Shown: positions 24,998-33,665 of the stretch, piece after piece
Position numbering within the stretch: the first letter of the stretch is position 1
How the letters are laid out: every line of letters begins with the position of its first letter
Assembly (NCBI RefSeq): GCF_008329585.1
Contig: NZ_NPKP01000017.1
Coordinates: forward strand, 1 to 64,000
DNA: 64,000 nt
DNA from: Mycolicibacterium sp. P9-22
GTDB lineage: Bacteria > Actinomycetota > Actinomycetes > Mycobacteriales > Mycobacteriaceae
Direction of reading: 5' to 3'
Position numbers and translations under genes: made by a program
The notes under the pieces: generated by a model
The model's database searches: none
Seen by the model: the letters and a program-made list of their open reading frames with translations, nothing else
Told to the model about the DNA's origin: nothing

Positions 24998-25891
24998 GTG
25001 ACTCCCTTGCAGCGGTATATCGCCGAAGAGATCGCCACCGATCATGTCGACGGACTGCTGTCCCGCCGTGAAGCGATGCGCCGGCTCGCACTGCTGGGAG
25101 TGGGCACCGCCGCGGCGAGTGCCCTGATCGCGGCCTGCGGTTCGAACCCCGCCCAGCCGAGTCCGTCGTCCACCGAGATGCCCAGCCCGCCGCCGGGGAT
25201 GGCCACCGCGCTGGAGACCGCCGCGATCACCTGGGCCGGCCCGAAGGGACAACTGCATGGCGCGTGGGCACAGGCGGCCCAGCCCATGGGCGCCATGCTG
25301 GTGATACACGAGAACAAGGGCCTCAACGACTGGGTTCGCACGGTCGCCGGCCGGCTCGCCGGCGTCGGCTACTCAAGCCTCGCCATCGACCTGCTCTCCG
25401 AGAACGGCGGCACCGCCACGTTCGCCGACCCCGCCGAGGCGACCGCCGCCCTGGGCAACCGTGCACCCGAGGACATGGTCGCCGACCTGAAGTCGGGGAT
25501 CGGCGAGGTCTCGGCGCGCACTCCCGGGGTCAAGGTGGCGGCCATCGGCTTCTGCATGGGCGGCGGACTGGTGTGGCGGCTGCTGGCCGCAGGCACTCCC
25601 GAGTTGGCCGCGGCCTTCCCCTTCTACGGGCCCACCCCCGACAACCCCGACTTTGCCGGGTCGAAAGACGTGGCCGTGCTGGGTTTCTACGGTGAACTCG
25701 ACCAGCGGGTCAACGCAGGAGAGCCCGTCGCCCGGGCCGCCCTCGAACGGGCCGGCCTGGTCCATGAACTGGTGACCGAGCCGGGGGCCAACCACGCCTT
25801 CTTCAACGACACCGGTGACCGGTATGACGCCCGCGCCGCCGCCGACGCATGGCGTCGGACACTGGAGTGGCTGTCCGTGCACGTCGGCTGA
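24998..25891 (+). CDS. Tat-exported lipoprotein, dienelactone hydrolase family
   Basis: The 297-residue precursor has a twin-arginine signal (SRREAMRRLALLG) and lipobox LIAACG, so Cys at about 47 becomes the lipid anchor on the outer face of the membrane. The mature part is an alpha/beta hydrolase of the dienelactone hydrolase type: nucleophile Cys in GFCMGGG, Asp in GELDQRV and His in GANHAFF. DLH-like enzymes open lactones or hydrolyse esters; the natural substrate is unknown. The start GTG at 24998 is preceded by CATAAT (24984-24989), a good -10 placed for a leaderless mRNA. It is divergent from the deacylase operon. Confidence 0.87.
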   Translation: MTPLQRYIAEEIATDHVDGLLSRREAMRRLALLGVGTAAASALIAACGSNPAQPSPSSTEMPSPPPGMATALETAAITWAGPKGQLHGAWAQAAQPMGAMLVIHENKGLNDWVRTVAGRLAGVGYSSLAIDLLSENGGTATFADPAEATAALGNRAPEDMVADLKSGIGEVSARTPGVKVAAIGFCMGGGLVWRLLAAGTPELAAAFPFYGPTPDNPDFAGSKDVAVLGFYGELDQRVNAGEPVARAALERAGLVHELVTEPGANHAFFNDTGDRYDARAAADAWRRTLEWLSVHVG

Positions 25892-25895
25892 CCGC

Positions 25896-26822
25896 TCAGG
25901 TCGTGCCCCAGCCGTCCGGGCAGTAGCCGTCGATATCGGTGAAGCCGTACTCCCTGGCCAGCTCGACCGAGGTGACCGACCGCTGATTCCAGCGGGCCCG
26001 CATCTCGTCGGCCGCGATCGCGGCCACCCCACGTCCGGCGAACCGCGGCGTCTCCGACTCGGCGAATCCGGGCGGGGCGCTCGGGTAACCGTCATCGCGA
26101 CCGGCGTGCAGCGCGGTGCGCCAGTTGTCCTCGGTCACCCCGTAGTTGTCCAGCATCATCTCCGATCGCAGCCAGCCGGGGCTGACGGCGACGGCGGTCG
26201 CGCCGAACTGGCGCAGTTCGTGGCCATGACTGAAGGCGAGCCGGTTGACGGCCATCTTGGCCAGATCGTAGAAAACCGACAGCCGGAACGTGTCGGCATT
26301 GTATGCGGTTGTGCCGTCGGTGATTTCGACCAGCAGGCCACCCGGCTTGGTGACCATGAGCGGTAGCAGGCAATGCGAGGTGATCAGGTGGGTGCGGACC
26401 CCGAGATCGATGATACGCAGCCCGTCATCGAGATCGTGCTCCCACATCGGTCGCCCCCAGGTCGCCGGCGGACCCTTCAGTACCTCCGCGCCCCAGATGT
26501 CGTTCACCAGGATGTCGATGGTCCCGTGGTCATCACGAATCCGCCGTGCCAACGCACGAACCTGGTCGGGGACCAGGTGGTCCACCTGGATGGCCACCCC
26601 CGTGCCGCCGAGCGTGTTCACCAGTGCCGCAGTCTCTTCGATGGTCTCCGGGCGGTCATAGTCCGAACCGCCGCGTCCGGTGACGCTGCTACGGCCGGTG
26701 CAGATGACCGTCGCCCCGGCCTCGCCCAAGGCCGCAGCGATACCCCGGCCGGCGCCTCGAGTGGCGCCGGCCACGACGGCAACCCGGCCGCGAAGCGCCC
26801 CGGGGCCCGGTAATCCGGCCAT
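25896..26822 (-). CDS. Short-chain dehydrogenase/reductase
   Basis: The 308-residue SDR has the cofactor motif GATRGAGRGIA (about residues 19-29), ICTGRS after strand 2 (favouring NADP), NDIWG in place of NNAG, and the catalytic YDLAKMA. Ser is likely supplied upstream of the Tyr by the EITDG/TTAYN region, where the usual Ser looks replaced by Thr, so activity should be tested. The substrate is unknown. The ATG at 26822 (MAGLPGPG) is used; the 25-residue extension to 26897 is Cys-rich and unlikely. It is convergent with the lipoprotein gene (4 bp apart) and divergent from the GT4 gene. Confidence 0.85.
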   Translation of the reverse strand: MAGLPGPGALRGRVAVVAGATRGAGRGIAAALGEAGATVICTGRSSVTGRGGSDYDRPETIEETAALVNTLGGTGVAIQVDHLVPDQVRALARRIRDDHGTIDILVNDIWGAEVLKGPPATWGRPMWEHDLDDGLRIIDLGVRTHLITSHCLLPLMVTKPGGLLVEITDGTTAYNADTFRLSVFYDLAKMAVNRLAFSHGHELRQFGATAVAVSPGWLRSEMMLDNYGVTEDNWRTALHAGRDDGYPSAPPGFAESETPRFAGRGVAAIAADEMRARWNQRSVTSVELAREYGFTDIDGYCPDGWGTT

Positions 26823-26950
26823 GGACGCAAAGTATGCGCGTGGACACCGAACCTCGTGGGCGAACCCGCATAGCGCACATTCACCCTCAGTTAACACACT
26901 GGTAGGGCGCGCGTGTTCGACCGCACATGGGTGGCGGCTGTGATGGGCAC

Positions 26951-28057
26951 ATGCGAGTCGTCCAGGTCGCGAATTTCTATGGTCCGCGGTCCGGGGGACT
27001 GCGGACCGCCATCGACAGACTCGGTGCGGAGTACACCGCGGCCGGTCACCAAGTCACCCTGGTGGTGCCCGGTGACCGCACGTCACGCCAGACCCTGGAC
27101 TCCGGTGTCGTCCGGGTGTCGCTGCCGGCGAAGCTGATTCCGTTCACCGGTGGCTACCGCGCGGTGCTTCCCGGTCCGGTCACCGCGTTGCTGGCCGCAC
27201 TCCAACCCGACGCCCTCGAGGTATCCGACCGGCTGACGTTGCGCTCGCTCGGCCCGTGGGGCAGGCGGCGCGGGGTCGCCACCGTGATGATCTCCCACGA
27301 GCGGCTGGACCGCCTGGTGGGGCAGATCCTGCCACCGCGCGCCGCCCGCGCCGTCGCCGACATCGCCAATCGACGCACCGCGCACAACTATGACGCCGTG
27401 GTGTGCACCACCGCCTTTGCCCGCGAGGAGTTCGACCGGATCGGCGCCGACAATGTCGTCACCGTCCCCCTCGGAGTGGACCTCGATCAGTTCCATCCCC
27501 GGCACCGCAGCGCCGTGTTGCGCAGCCGCTGGGCGCGACCCGAACAGACCCTGTTGGTGCACTGCGGCAGGCTGTCGGTGGAGAAGCATGCCCACCGGAG
27601 CATCGATACCGTTGGTGCACTGCGTGATTCCGGAGTGGATGCGCGTCTGGTGGTGGTCGGGGAGGGCCCCTTGCGGACCCGGCTGGAACGGCAGGCGGCG
27701 GGGCTGCCGGTGGACTTCACCGGTTACATCGGATGCCGCGACACCGTGGCCGGAATCCTGGCCTCCGCGGATGTCGCGCTGGCGCCGGGCCCGCACGAGA
27801 CCTTCGGCCTGGCGGCGCTGGAGGCACTGGCCTGCGGCACGCCCGCGGTGGTGTCGCGCACCTCGGCGCTCGCCGAGATCCTGACCGCCGACAGTGGCGC
27901 GACCGCCGACAACGATCCCGCTGCCATCGCGCGGGCGGTCACCGCCGTCATCTCCAGGCCCGAAGGGCCCCGCCGGATCAGCGCCCGCCGCCGCGCCGAG
28001 CAGTTCACCTGGCCCCGCGCGGCCGCCGGCATGCTCGACGTCCTTGCGCGGCGCTGA
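26951..28057 (+). CDS. GT4 family glycosyltransferase, PimC/MgtA-like
   Basis: This 368-residue GT-B enzyme starts MRVVQVANFYGPRSGGLRTA, with the glycine-rich acceptor loop, and carries LLVHCGRLSVEKH at the start of the C-terminal domain and the donor motif ALAPGPHETFGLAALEALAC (E-x7-E). GT4 members of this kind in mycobacteria transfer mannose or related sugars onto phosphatidylinositol mannosides or glycolipids; PimC of some M. tuberculosis strains has similar length and N-terminus. The donor and acceptor here are inferred only. Start ATG 26951 aligns with family N-termini; 26927 is an alternative. The gene stands alone, divergent from the SDR. Confidence 0.85.
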   Translation: MRVVQVANFYGPRSGGLRTAIDRLGAEYTAAGHQVTLVVPGDRTSRQTLDSGVVRVSLPAKLIPFTGGYRAVLPGPVTALLAALQPDALEVSDRLTLRSLGPWGRRRGVATVMISHERLDRLVGQILPPRAARAVADIANRRTAHNYDAVVCTTAFAREEFDRIGADNVVTVPLGVDLDQFHPRHRSAVLRSRWARPEQTLLVHCGRLSVEKHAHRSIDTVGALRDSGVDARLVVVGEGPLRTRLERQAAGLPVDFTGYIGCRDTVAGILASADVALAPGPHETFGLAALEALACGTPAVVSRTSALAEILTADSGATADNDPAAIARAVTAVISRPEGPRRISARRRAEQFTWPRAAAGMLDVLARR

Positions 28058-28104
28058 CACCGAAATCACGCAGCCCCGCATGGCCGGGCTATCGGTGCCA
28101 TACG

Positions 28105-28524
28105 ATGCCGGACATGAAGGTCTGCGTTGCGATGTGGCCCGGGTTGGCGATACCGGTTCTGATGCTGGCCGCACTCGGCGGTGCGGGCCATGCCCTCGCG
28201 GCGCCCGGGGACCCGGGCTGTTCGACGTCGCTGTCGGCGCCGCAGGTCATCGACGTGTCCGGGACCGCCATGGTGTCGGCTTCGGCGTCGCCGGGCGCCT
28301 GCAACCGCGCCGAGCCGCAGCTGCAGGTCGCTTGTCTGCAACTGGTGGGCAGCACCCTCGCGCCGATCTGTGCGCAGGCCGAGGGGCCGGGCACCGCGCG
28401 GGTGCACTTCGCGCCGTACACCCCGGGGGCCAGTTATGTGGCCACCGGCCGCAGCTGCGCCAATGCCGGCAGCCCGCCGGTCACCTACTGTCGCTCGGCC
28501 GGACCGCTGACGGCCGCGCTGTAG
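28105..28524 (+). CDS. Secreted Cys-rich hypothetical protein, 139 aa
   Basis: The protein has a signal peptide (MKVCVAMWPGLAIPVLMLAA, cleavage near ALAAPGDPG) and a mature part of about 105 residues with six cysteines, probably forming three disulfides outside the cytoplasm. The family is not recognised. An alternative start is ATG 28114. The last 40 bp overlap the convergent winged-helix gene. The high Ala/Gly/Pro content is normal for mycobacterial exported proteins. Confidence 0.7.
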   Translation: MPDMKVCVAMWPGLAIPVLMLAALGGAGHALAAPGDPGCSTSLSAPQVIDVSGTAMVSASASPGACNRAEPQLQVACLQLVGSTLAPICAQAEGPGTARVHFAPYTPGASYVATGRSCANAGSPPVTYCRSAGPLTAAL

Positions 28525-29096
28525 GAGTCACCCGTGGTGGCCGGCACATAACGCGCGTTCGCACCCGCATCGAAGCGGTATCCACGGCCGCGAACGGTCG
28601 TGATGGCTCCGGCGTGGCCACCGAGCTTCACCCGCAGCCTGCGCACGTGGGTGTCCACGGTGCGACCCGGCATTCCGGTATCCGGGGGAACCATGGCGTG
28701 GCCCCACACCTCGCGCATCAGCCGAGCCCGGGACACCGGCTGCCGTGGATGGGCGGCCAGGAAGCACAGCAATTCGAACTCGCGGTAGCTCAACCGTACC
28801 GGCACCCCGCCGATGCGGACCTCGCGGCCGGCCCGGTCGATGAGCAGTCCGTCAAAGGGCTCGGCTATAGGCGCACGTCCGGTGGCGGACACGTCATCGG
28901 CCGTCGCGACGATCGCCGGACGAGCTCGTACGCCCGGCACCGAATTGGCGATGACGCCTGCGAATTCGTCGGCCAATCGCACAGTGCGAGAGGGTAATTC
29001 GGGGAAGCCGGCGGGCACGTCGAAGATGAGGAGCACCTGCACCGACGCGGTTGCGTCGGGGACCGGAGACGGACCAGCTTGGTACACGCCACCCAC
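28485..29096 (-). CDS. OmpR/PhoB-type winged-helix regulator without receiver Asp
   Basis: The 203-residue protein ends with a clear OmpR-type winged-helix domain (about residues 95-180: VRLSYREFELLCFLAAHPRQ, VSRARLMREVWG, RTVDTHVRRLRVKLG, TTVRGRGYRF). The N-terminal 80 residues look like a degenerate receiver (VQVLLIFDVPAG, LADEFAGVIA) without the usual acidic pocket and phospho-Asp, so it is probably not controlled by a kinase. The start is GTG 29096. It lies 24 bp downstream of the NlpA-fold gene on the same strand, so that gene may be co-transcribed. Its target is unknown. Confidence 0.85.
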   Translation of the reverse strand: MGGVYQAGPSPVPDATASVQVLLIFDVPAGFPELPSRTVRLADEFAGVIANSVPGVRARPAIVATADDVSATGRAPIAEPFDGLLIDRAGREVRIGGVPVRLSYREFELLCFLAAHPRQPVSRARLMREVWGHAMVPPDTGMPGRTVDTHVRRLRVKLGGHAGAITTVRGRGYRFDAGANARYVPATTGDSYSAAVSGPAERQ

Positions 29097-29120
29097 GGTG
29101 CCGCAGCGGGGACCGTCCGG

Positions 29121-29906
29121 TCAGGGTTTGCCGCGGCGTGAGCGCAACTCGGAGAACGCGGGGGTCACCTGCCCGGCGTAGGTCAGCTCGATGAACTGCC
29201 TGGTGGTTGCGCCGGTCAGCAGGTCCGCCAAGACGCCGACATCGGGGTTGGCCCGGTCGTGCGCCGTCGTGACCAGGTATTCGGCGTAGGTCGGGTCACC
29301 CCGGTCGCAGTGCAGGGCGGTGTCGGTGTGCACATTGCGTTCCATCGCCTGGTTGCCGAACAGGATCACCGCGTCGAAATCGTCGAGGGCCGAGGGCAAT
29401 GTCCAGCTGGTGAGCTCCTTGAACACCAGCCGGCCCGGATTGGCGCGGATATCGGTCGCGGTGGCGAGTTGCCCGGCATCGGGCCGGCAGTCGATCAGCC
29501 CGAGCCGGTCCAGCATCATCAGCGAGCGATCCGCGTTCACGGGATCCGCCGGTAGCGCCAGTTCGGCATACTCCGGTAGCCCGGAGAGTTCGATGACCCG
29601 GCTGGAGTACAGGCCGAAAGGCTCGATGTGCACGGGCACGACCGGAATCAGTGCGTTGCGGCTGCGGCGGTTGAACTCACGCAGAAACGGCAGGTACTGG
29701 AAGTAATTCGCGTGGAGTCTACCGGCGGCGAGCCAGTCGTTGGGTTCGTCGAAGCTGTCGAACACGATCACCTGCAGATCGATGCCGACTGCGGCCAGTT
29801 CAGCGCGGGTGTTCTCCAGGATCTCGGCGTGCGGCACGGGTGTGGCGCCGACCCGAAGGGGGCGTTGGCCTTTGGTGCTGACCGACCGCACGCTGCTCGT
29901 CAACAT
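29121..29906 (-). CDS. NlpA/MetQ-fold binding protein without export signal
   Basis: The 261-residue protein resembles NlpA/MetQ periplasmic binding proteins: LRVGATPVPHAEILENTRAE at the start, DLQVIVFDSFDEPNDWLAAG, LHANYFQYLPFLREFNR, then VVPVHIEPFGLYSSRV and DFDAVILFGNQAME. MetQ proteins bind methionine for an ABC importer. Here the start MLTSSVRSVSTKGQ has no hydrophobic signal or lipobox, and no methionine ABC genes are nearby, so it may be cytoplasmic, perhaps a sensor. The longer frame to 30017 adds no signal peptide. It is divergent from an APC permease gene and followed by a winged-helix gene. Confidence 0.72.
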   Translation of the reverse strand: MLTSSVRSVSTKGQRPLRVGATPVPHAEILENTRAELAAVGIDLQVIVFDSFDEPNDWLAAGRLHANYFQYLPFLREFNRRSRNALIPVVPVHIEPFGLYSSRVIELSGLPEYAELALPADPVNADRSLMMLDRLGLIDCRPDAGQLATATDIRANPGRLVFKELTSWTLPSALDDFDAVILFGNQAMERNVHTDTALHCDRGDPTYAEYLVTTAHDRANPDVGVLADLLTGATTRQFIELTYAGQVTPAFSELRSRRGKP

Positions 29907-30031
29907 GACCCGAAGGTTACTGATGTCAGCGTCGATTGCAACGTCGCCCGAATGTGTCCGATTGTTACGGCCTTTAACGCACGATGACCGCAGCGGTGGC
30001 CGACCGGCCGCGGCCATCCTAGGTTCTGCGC

Positions 30032-31468
30032 ATGTCTGAAATCACGGCTGTGCCTGAGCAACTGAGCGGCGTCCCGGGGGAGCGCAAGCTACGGGGGAAT
30101 CTCGGTGTGGCATCCATCGTCTTCATGGTGGTGGCCGCGGCGGCTCCGCTCGGCGTTGTCGGTGGCGTCTTCCCGCTGGGAATCGCGGGTGGCAACGGCG
30201 CAGGCTTCCCGGCGACCTTCATCGTGTCGACGGTCATCCTGCTGCTGTTCGCGGTCGGCTTCACCGCGCTGACCCCGTTCGTCGAGGAGGCGGGTGCATT
30301 CTTCTCCTATGTCCGCCATTCCCTTGGCTTCTCGACCGGCATCGGTTTCGGCTTCGTCGCACTGGTGAGTTACGTCGCGTTGGAGGCCGGGGTGTACGGG
30401 CTGCTCGGGCCGGCCGGGGTCGGGGTCGTGACACTGTTCGGCGGGACCGAGATCCCGTGGTGGGTGCTCGCGGCGCTAGCGTTCGCGGTGACGACGTTCC
30501 TGGGCTACCGCAACATCCAGTTGTCCAGCCGGGTGCTGGGTGTGCTGCTCACCGCCGAGATCGCGATCATCCTCGTCCTCGACCTGGTCATCGTGGCACG
30601 CGGCGGCGGGGATGACGGGCTTTCCACCGGCGTCGTCAACCCGTCGACGGTGTTCTCCGGATCGCTGGGCATCGGCCTGCTGTTCGCCATGCTGAGCTAC
30701 ATCGGTTTCGAGGCGACGGCGATCTTCCGCGATGAGGCGAAGGACCCGGAACGCACCATTCCCCGCGCCACCTATGCCGCGCTGCTCCTGATCGGTGGCT
30801 TCTACGCCATCACCAGCTGGGCGCTGATCTCGGCGTGGGGCGACACGCGGGCCGTCGAGCAGGCGACGGATTCCGGTGGCACGTTCCTCTCGGATGTTGC
30901 GCAGACCTACATCGAGACCGCGGGCAATGACATCATCACGGTGCTGTACTTCACCAGCCTGTTCGCCTGCATCCTGGCCTTCCACAATGTCGCGTCGCGC
31001 TACGTGTTCGCGCTCTCGCAGCACCGTGTGCTGCCGCAGTCGCTCGGCGTTGCGCACGCCGCGCACGGGTCACCGCACAAGGCATCGCTGTGGATCTCGG
31101 GCGTCGTCGCGATCAGCATCGCGCTGGCCGTGCTGTTCGGGCTCGATCCGGTCGCGCAGTTCTACACCTGGTTCGCGGCGGCCACCACCGTCGGTTTCGT
31201 GGTGCTGCTGATCGCCACGAGCGTCGCGGTACTGGTGTTCTTCGCCGGCGACCGGCGCGGATACTCGCAGTGGCGGGTCCGCATCGCGCCCGCACTGGGA
31301 CTCATCGGACTGGGCGTCACGCTGGTGCTGATCCTGACGAACCTGGAGGGGCTCGCCGGCTCGAATGCGCTGGGCTGGGGGATCGTCGGGCTGTTGGTGG
31401 TGGCGTTCGTCGCCGGTGCTGTCATCGGCCGCCGGGTCGGCGATTCGGCCGGGGTGCTGCGGTCGTGA
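30032..31468 (+). CDS. APC superfamily amino-acid permease
   Basis: The 478-residue membrane protein has 12 hydrophobic segments. The N-terminal helix 1 region (GVASIVFMVVAAAAPLGVVG) with the Gly-rich break and the helix 6 FAMLSYIGFEATAIFRDEAK motif are typical of the APC amino acid/polyamine transporters. It imports or exchanges an amino acid or amine with a cation. The substrate cannot be named. It is divergent from the NlpA-like gene across 125 bp, a pairing that might mean a linked substrate. The ATG at 30032 is certain by composition. Confidence 0.85.
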   Translation: MSEITAVPEQLSGVPGERKLRGNLGVASIVFMVVAAAAPLGVVGGVFPLGIAGGNGAGFPATFIVSTVILLLFAVGFTALTPFVEEAGAFFSYVRHSLGFSTGIGFGFVALVSYVALEAGVYGLLGPAGVGVVTLFGGTEIPWWVLAALAFAVTTFLGYRNIQLSSRVLGVLLTAEIAIILVLDLVIVARGGGDDGLSTGVVNPSTVFSGSLGIGLLFAMLSYIGFEATAIFRDEAKDPERTIPRATYAALLLIGGFYAITSWALISAWGDTRAVEQATDSGGTFLSDVAQTYIETAGNDIITVLYFTSLFACILAFHNVASRYVFALSQHRVLPQSLGVAHAAHGSPHKASLWISGVVAISIALAVLFGLDPVAQFYTWFAAATTVGFVVLLIATSVAVLVFFAGDRRGYSQWRVRIAPALGLIGLGVTLVLILTNLEGLAGSNALGWGIVGLLVVAFVAGAVIGRRVGDSAGVLRS

Positions 31469-31485
31469 CGGCACCCCGAGCGGTG

Positions 31486-31739
31486 TCAGTGCGCGCGTAG
31501 CAATTGGCTGCTGGTCAGCTGGACCAGCCAGGTCCGGAATCGGCGGTGTGACCAGCCGCGGATGCCGACCATCCGGCCGAACAAAGCGGGATCGCCTGCC
31601 AGCCAGGCGATATCGATCGCGTCGGTCGGTCGTGTCCGGTCGGTGAGAGCCCCCAGTTCGTCCAGTCGCGTGACAACCGTGCGTGCACCGTCGAGACGTT
31701 GTCCGCGCCGTCCAGCCTGGCGGCCACCGCGCGGATCGC
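31486..31739 (-). pseudogene. Remnant of a TetR-type regulator C-terminus, frameshifted
   Basis: Two minus-strand frames together read like the C-terminal ligand domain of a TetR regulator. The first gives AIRAVAARLDGADNVSTV; the second gives ARTVVTRLDELGALTDR, then DAIDIAWLAGDPALFGRM and RGWSHRRFRTWL. A frame change is needed near GTGCACGCACGG (about 31677-31690). No start codon exists in the second frame and no DNA-binding domain remains; the P450 gene ends directly beside it. It therefore looks like a decayed gene. The functional alternative, a short unrelated ORF, lacks any start. Confidence 0.6.
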
Positions 31740-33023
31740 CTAACCTGCGGGCAGCCAGCGCACCGGCAGCCGCTTGATGCCGTGGATGAAGGGCGACAGC
31801 AGCCGATCCGGCTCGGCGTCGGCGGTCAGATCCGGTATCTGCCGGTGCAACTCCTCGAAGGCCACCGTGATCTCCCGGCGGGCCAGATTGGCGCCGAGGC
31901 AGAAATGGGCCCCGCCGCCGCCGAACCCGACATGCGGGTTGGGGCTGCGGCGGATGTCGAACAGCCAGGGGTCGGTGAAACGGGATTCGTCGCGGTTCGC
32001 CGACCCGTACCACAGGGTGACCTTGTCACCCGCCGCCATCGCAACGCCGCTCAGCTCGGTGTCGCGGGTGAGGGTGCGCCGCATGTACGCAACGGGGGAG
32101 GCCCAGCGGATGATCTCCTCGACGGCGGTCGGCGCGAGCACGTCATAGTCCGCCCACCAGAGGTCGCGTTGCTCGGGAAACCGGCTCAACGCGGCGACAC
32201 CATGGCTGATCGCATTTCGGGTGGTCTCGTTGCCCGCAACCACGAGCAGGATGAAGAACGACGCCACCTCCGCCGATGTCAGCTGTTCGCCGTCCACCTC
32301 GGCGGCCACCAGCGCCGTGGTCAGGTCCTCGCCCGGTCGTGCCCGGCGGTCCTCGGCCAGATCCTTGGCATACGCTCCGATGTCCATGGCGACGTGGGCG
32401 AACTCGTCGAAATCGGTGGTGAGATCCGGGTCTCCGAAACCGAGGATCACGTTGGTCCAGTGGAAGATCTTGTCGTGATCGTGTTCGTCGATGCCCATCA
32501 TGTCGCAGATCACCTGCAGCGGTAGCGGGCCGGCCAGCGTCGTCACCAGATCGGCCCGGCCCTCAGGATGGTCGGCGACCATCCTGGAGACCAGGTGGCG
32601 GGCGCGTTCGCGTACCGATTCCTCGATCCGGGCGAGCACCTTCGGTGTGAAGGCACTGCGCACGATATTGCGCAATCTGGTGTGCCGCGGGTCATCCATC
32701 GCGATCATCGAGCCGAAGTACTCGGCGAGTTCGGGTGTCTGATCGCCGATGGTGATGTTCGGACTGGAGCTGAACACCTCGGGGTGCCGGCTCGCGAAGT
32801 GCACGTCGTCGTAGCGGGTCAGGGCCCAATGCCCGGCGCCGGCGTCGACACCTTCTCCGGTGATCGGTGCGTGGAATGAGACCGGCGCCTCCCGGCGCAG
32901 GGTCGCGAAGGCGCCGTCCCGGAAATCGTCGTCCCGCGACCAGAACTTCCAGGACCCGAGATCGATCTCGGACAGCTCGACCTGCTGGGGTTGCGATCCG
33001 TTGACCAGTGTCGCGATCGGCAT
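31740..33023 (-). CDS. Cytochrome P450, 427 aa
   Basis: This soluble bacterial P450 has the I-helix LLVVAGNETTRNAISHG, the ExxR motif EEIIRWASPV and the haem loop GFGGGGAHFCLGANLAR. The AGNETTRN and GxGAHFCLGANLA sequences are shared with the mycobacterial CYP124/CYP125/CYP142 type, but the N-terminus and substrate-loop sequences (SPNITIGDQTPELAEYFGSM) differ, so a precise family is not given. It hydroxylates an unknown lipid or xenobiotic. No ferredoxin is adjacent. A frameshifted TetR remnant follows its stop, perhaps once its regulator. The ATG at 33023 is used. Confidence 0.87.
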   Translation of the reverse strand: MPIATLVNGSQPQQVELSEIDLGSWKFWSRDDDFRDGAFATLRREAPVSFHAPITGEGVDAGAGHWALTRYDDVHFASRHPEVFSSSPNITIGDQTPELAEYFGSMIAMDDPRHTRLRNIVRSAFTPKVLARIEESVRERARHLVSRMVADHPEGRADLVTTLAGPLPLQVICDMMGIDEHDHDKIFHWTNVILGFGDPDLTTDFDEFAHVAMDIGAYAKDLAEDRRARPGEDLTTALVAAEVDGEQLTSAEVASFFILLVVAGNETTRNAISHGVAALSRFPEQRDLWWADYDVLAPTAVEEIIRWASPVAYMRRTLTRDTELSGVAMAAGDKVTLWYGSANRDESRFTDPWLFDIRRSPNPHVGFGGGGAHFCLGANLARREITVAFEELHRQIPDLTADAEPDRLLSPFIHGIKRLPVRWLPAG

Positions 33024-33211
33024 GGCCGTAGTTTAGATTCCCGCCTGCGACCTACCCGGTGAATCGCCACGATCGTAACGTCGTCGTCGCCTGGGACGAT
33101 ACAGAGACAGGGGTAATCGGGGTCCGCGCATCCCGACCCCCGGACAGGACGGTGACCTGTCGTCGGTCGACCGATCAGATCGGCGCCACGGTGACCGGTG
33201 AGGAGTGAGCG

Positions 33212-33655
33212 ATGAAACTGACAAAACTGGTGGCGAGCGCATTGGTCGCCGGGAGCCTGGGATTCGGTGTCGCAACGATGCAGGGCGCGGTGGCCTCCGC
33301 GCTTCCGTCGGCGCCCGTGCCGATGAAGCCCGGCAACGGCAACGGTGACGGGAACGGGAACGGCAACGGGTGTCAGCCCTGGTGTGACGGACCGAAGCAC
33401 AACGAAGGCAACGGTGACTGGAACAAGGGGCCGTGGTGGGCCAACAACCGCCACGACTGGTGGGACGATCGCAACGGCGCACCGCCGTGGGGTTGGGGCC
33501 CGCCACCTCCGCTGCAATGGAACGGCCAGCCCTTGCCGGCGTCGATCAACTACTGGGGCTACAACGCCAACCCGGTATGGCACGACGGATTCCGCCAGTG
33601 GGGCATCTGGCTGTTCGGTCAGTGGATCCCGATCTTCGGCGTCGGCTTCAATTGA
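33212..33655 (+). CDS. Secreted Asn/Gly- and Trp-rich hypothetical protein
   Basis: The 147-residue precursor has a signal peptide (MKLTKLVASALVAGSLGFGV, cleavage near AVASALP), then a G-N repeat stretch (residues about 40-53, alternating Gly, Asn and Asp), two Cys, a charged Trp-rich part and a conserved-looking C-terminus ending QWGIWLFGQWIPIFGVGFN. Ribosome site GAGGAG is 7 bp upstream. Proteins with this layout are found in mycobacteria, with no known function. The C-terminal aromatic segment could contact the cell envelope or lipids. It is convergent with the DUF6188 gene. Confidence 0.75.
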   Translation: MKLTKLVASALVAGSLGFGVATMQGAVASALPSAPVPMKPGNGNGDGNGNGNGCQPWCDGPKHNEGNGDWNKGPWWANNRHDWWDDRNGAPPWGWGPPPPLQWNGQPLPASINYWGYNANPVWHDGFRQWGIWLFGQWIPIFGVGFN

Positions 33656-33665
33656 TCTGTCGCGG

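Noticed and set aside
33345-33420. CRISPR-like or tandem repeat in the G-N-rich stretch
   Set aside because: It is an in-frame low-complexity coding repeat of a few codons, without spacers.
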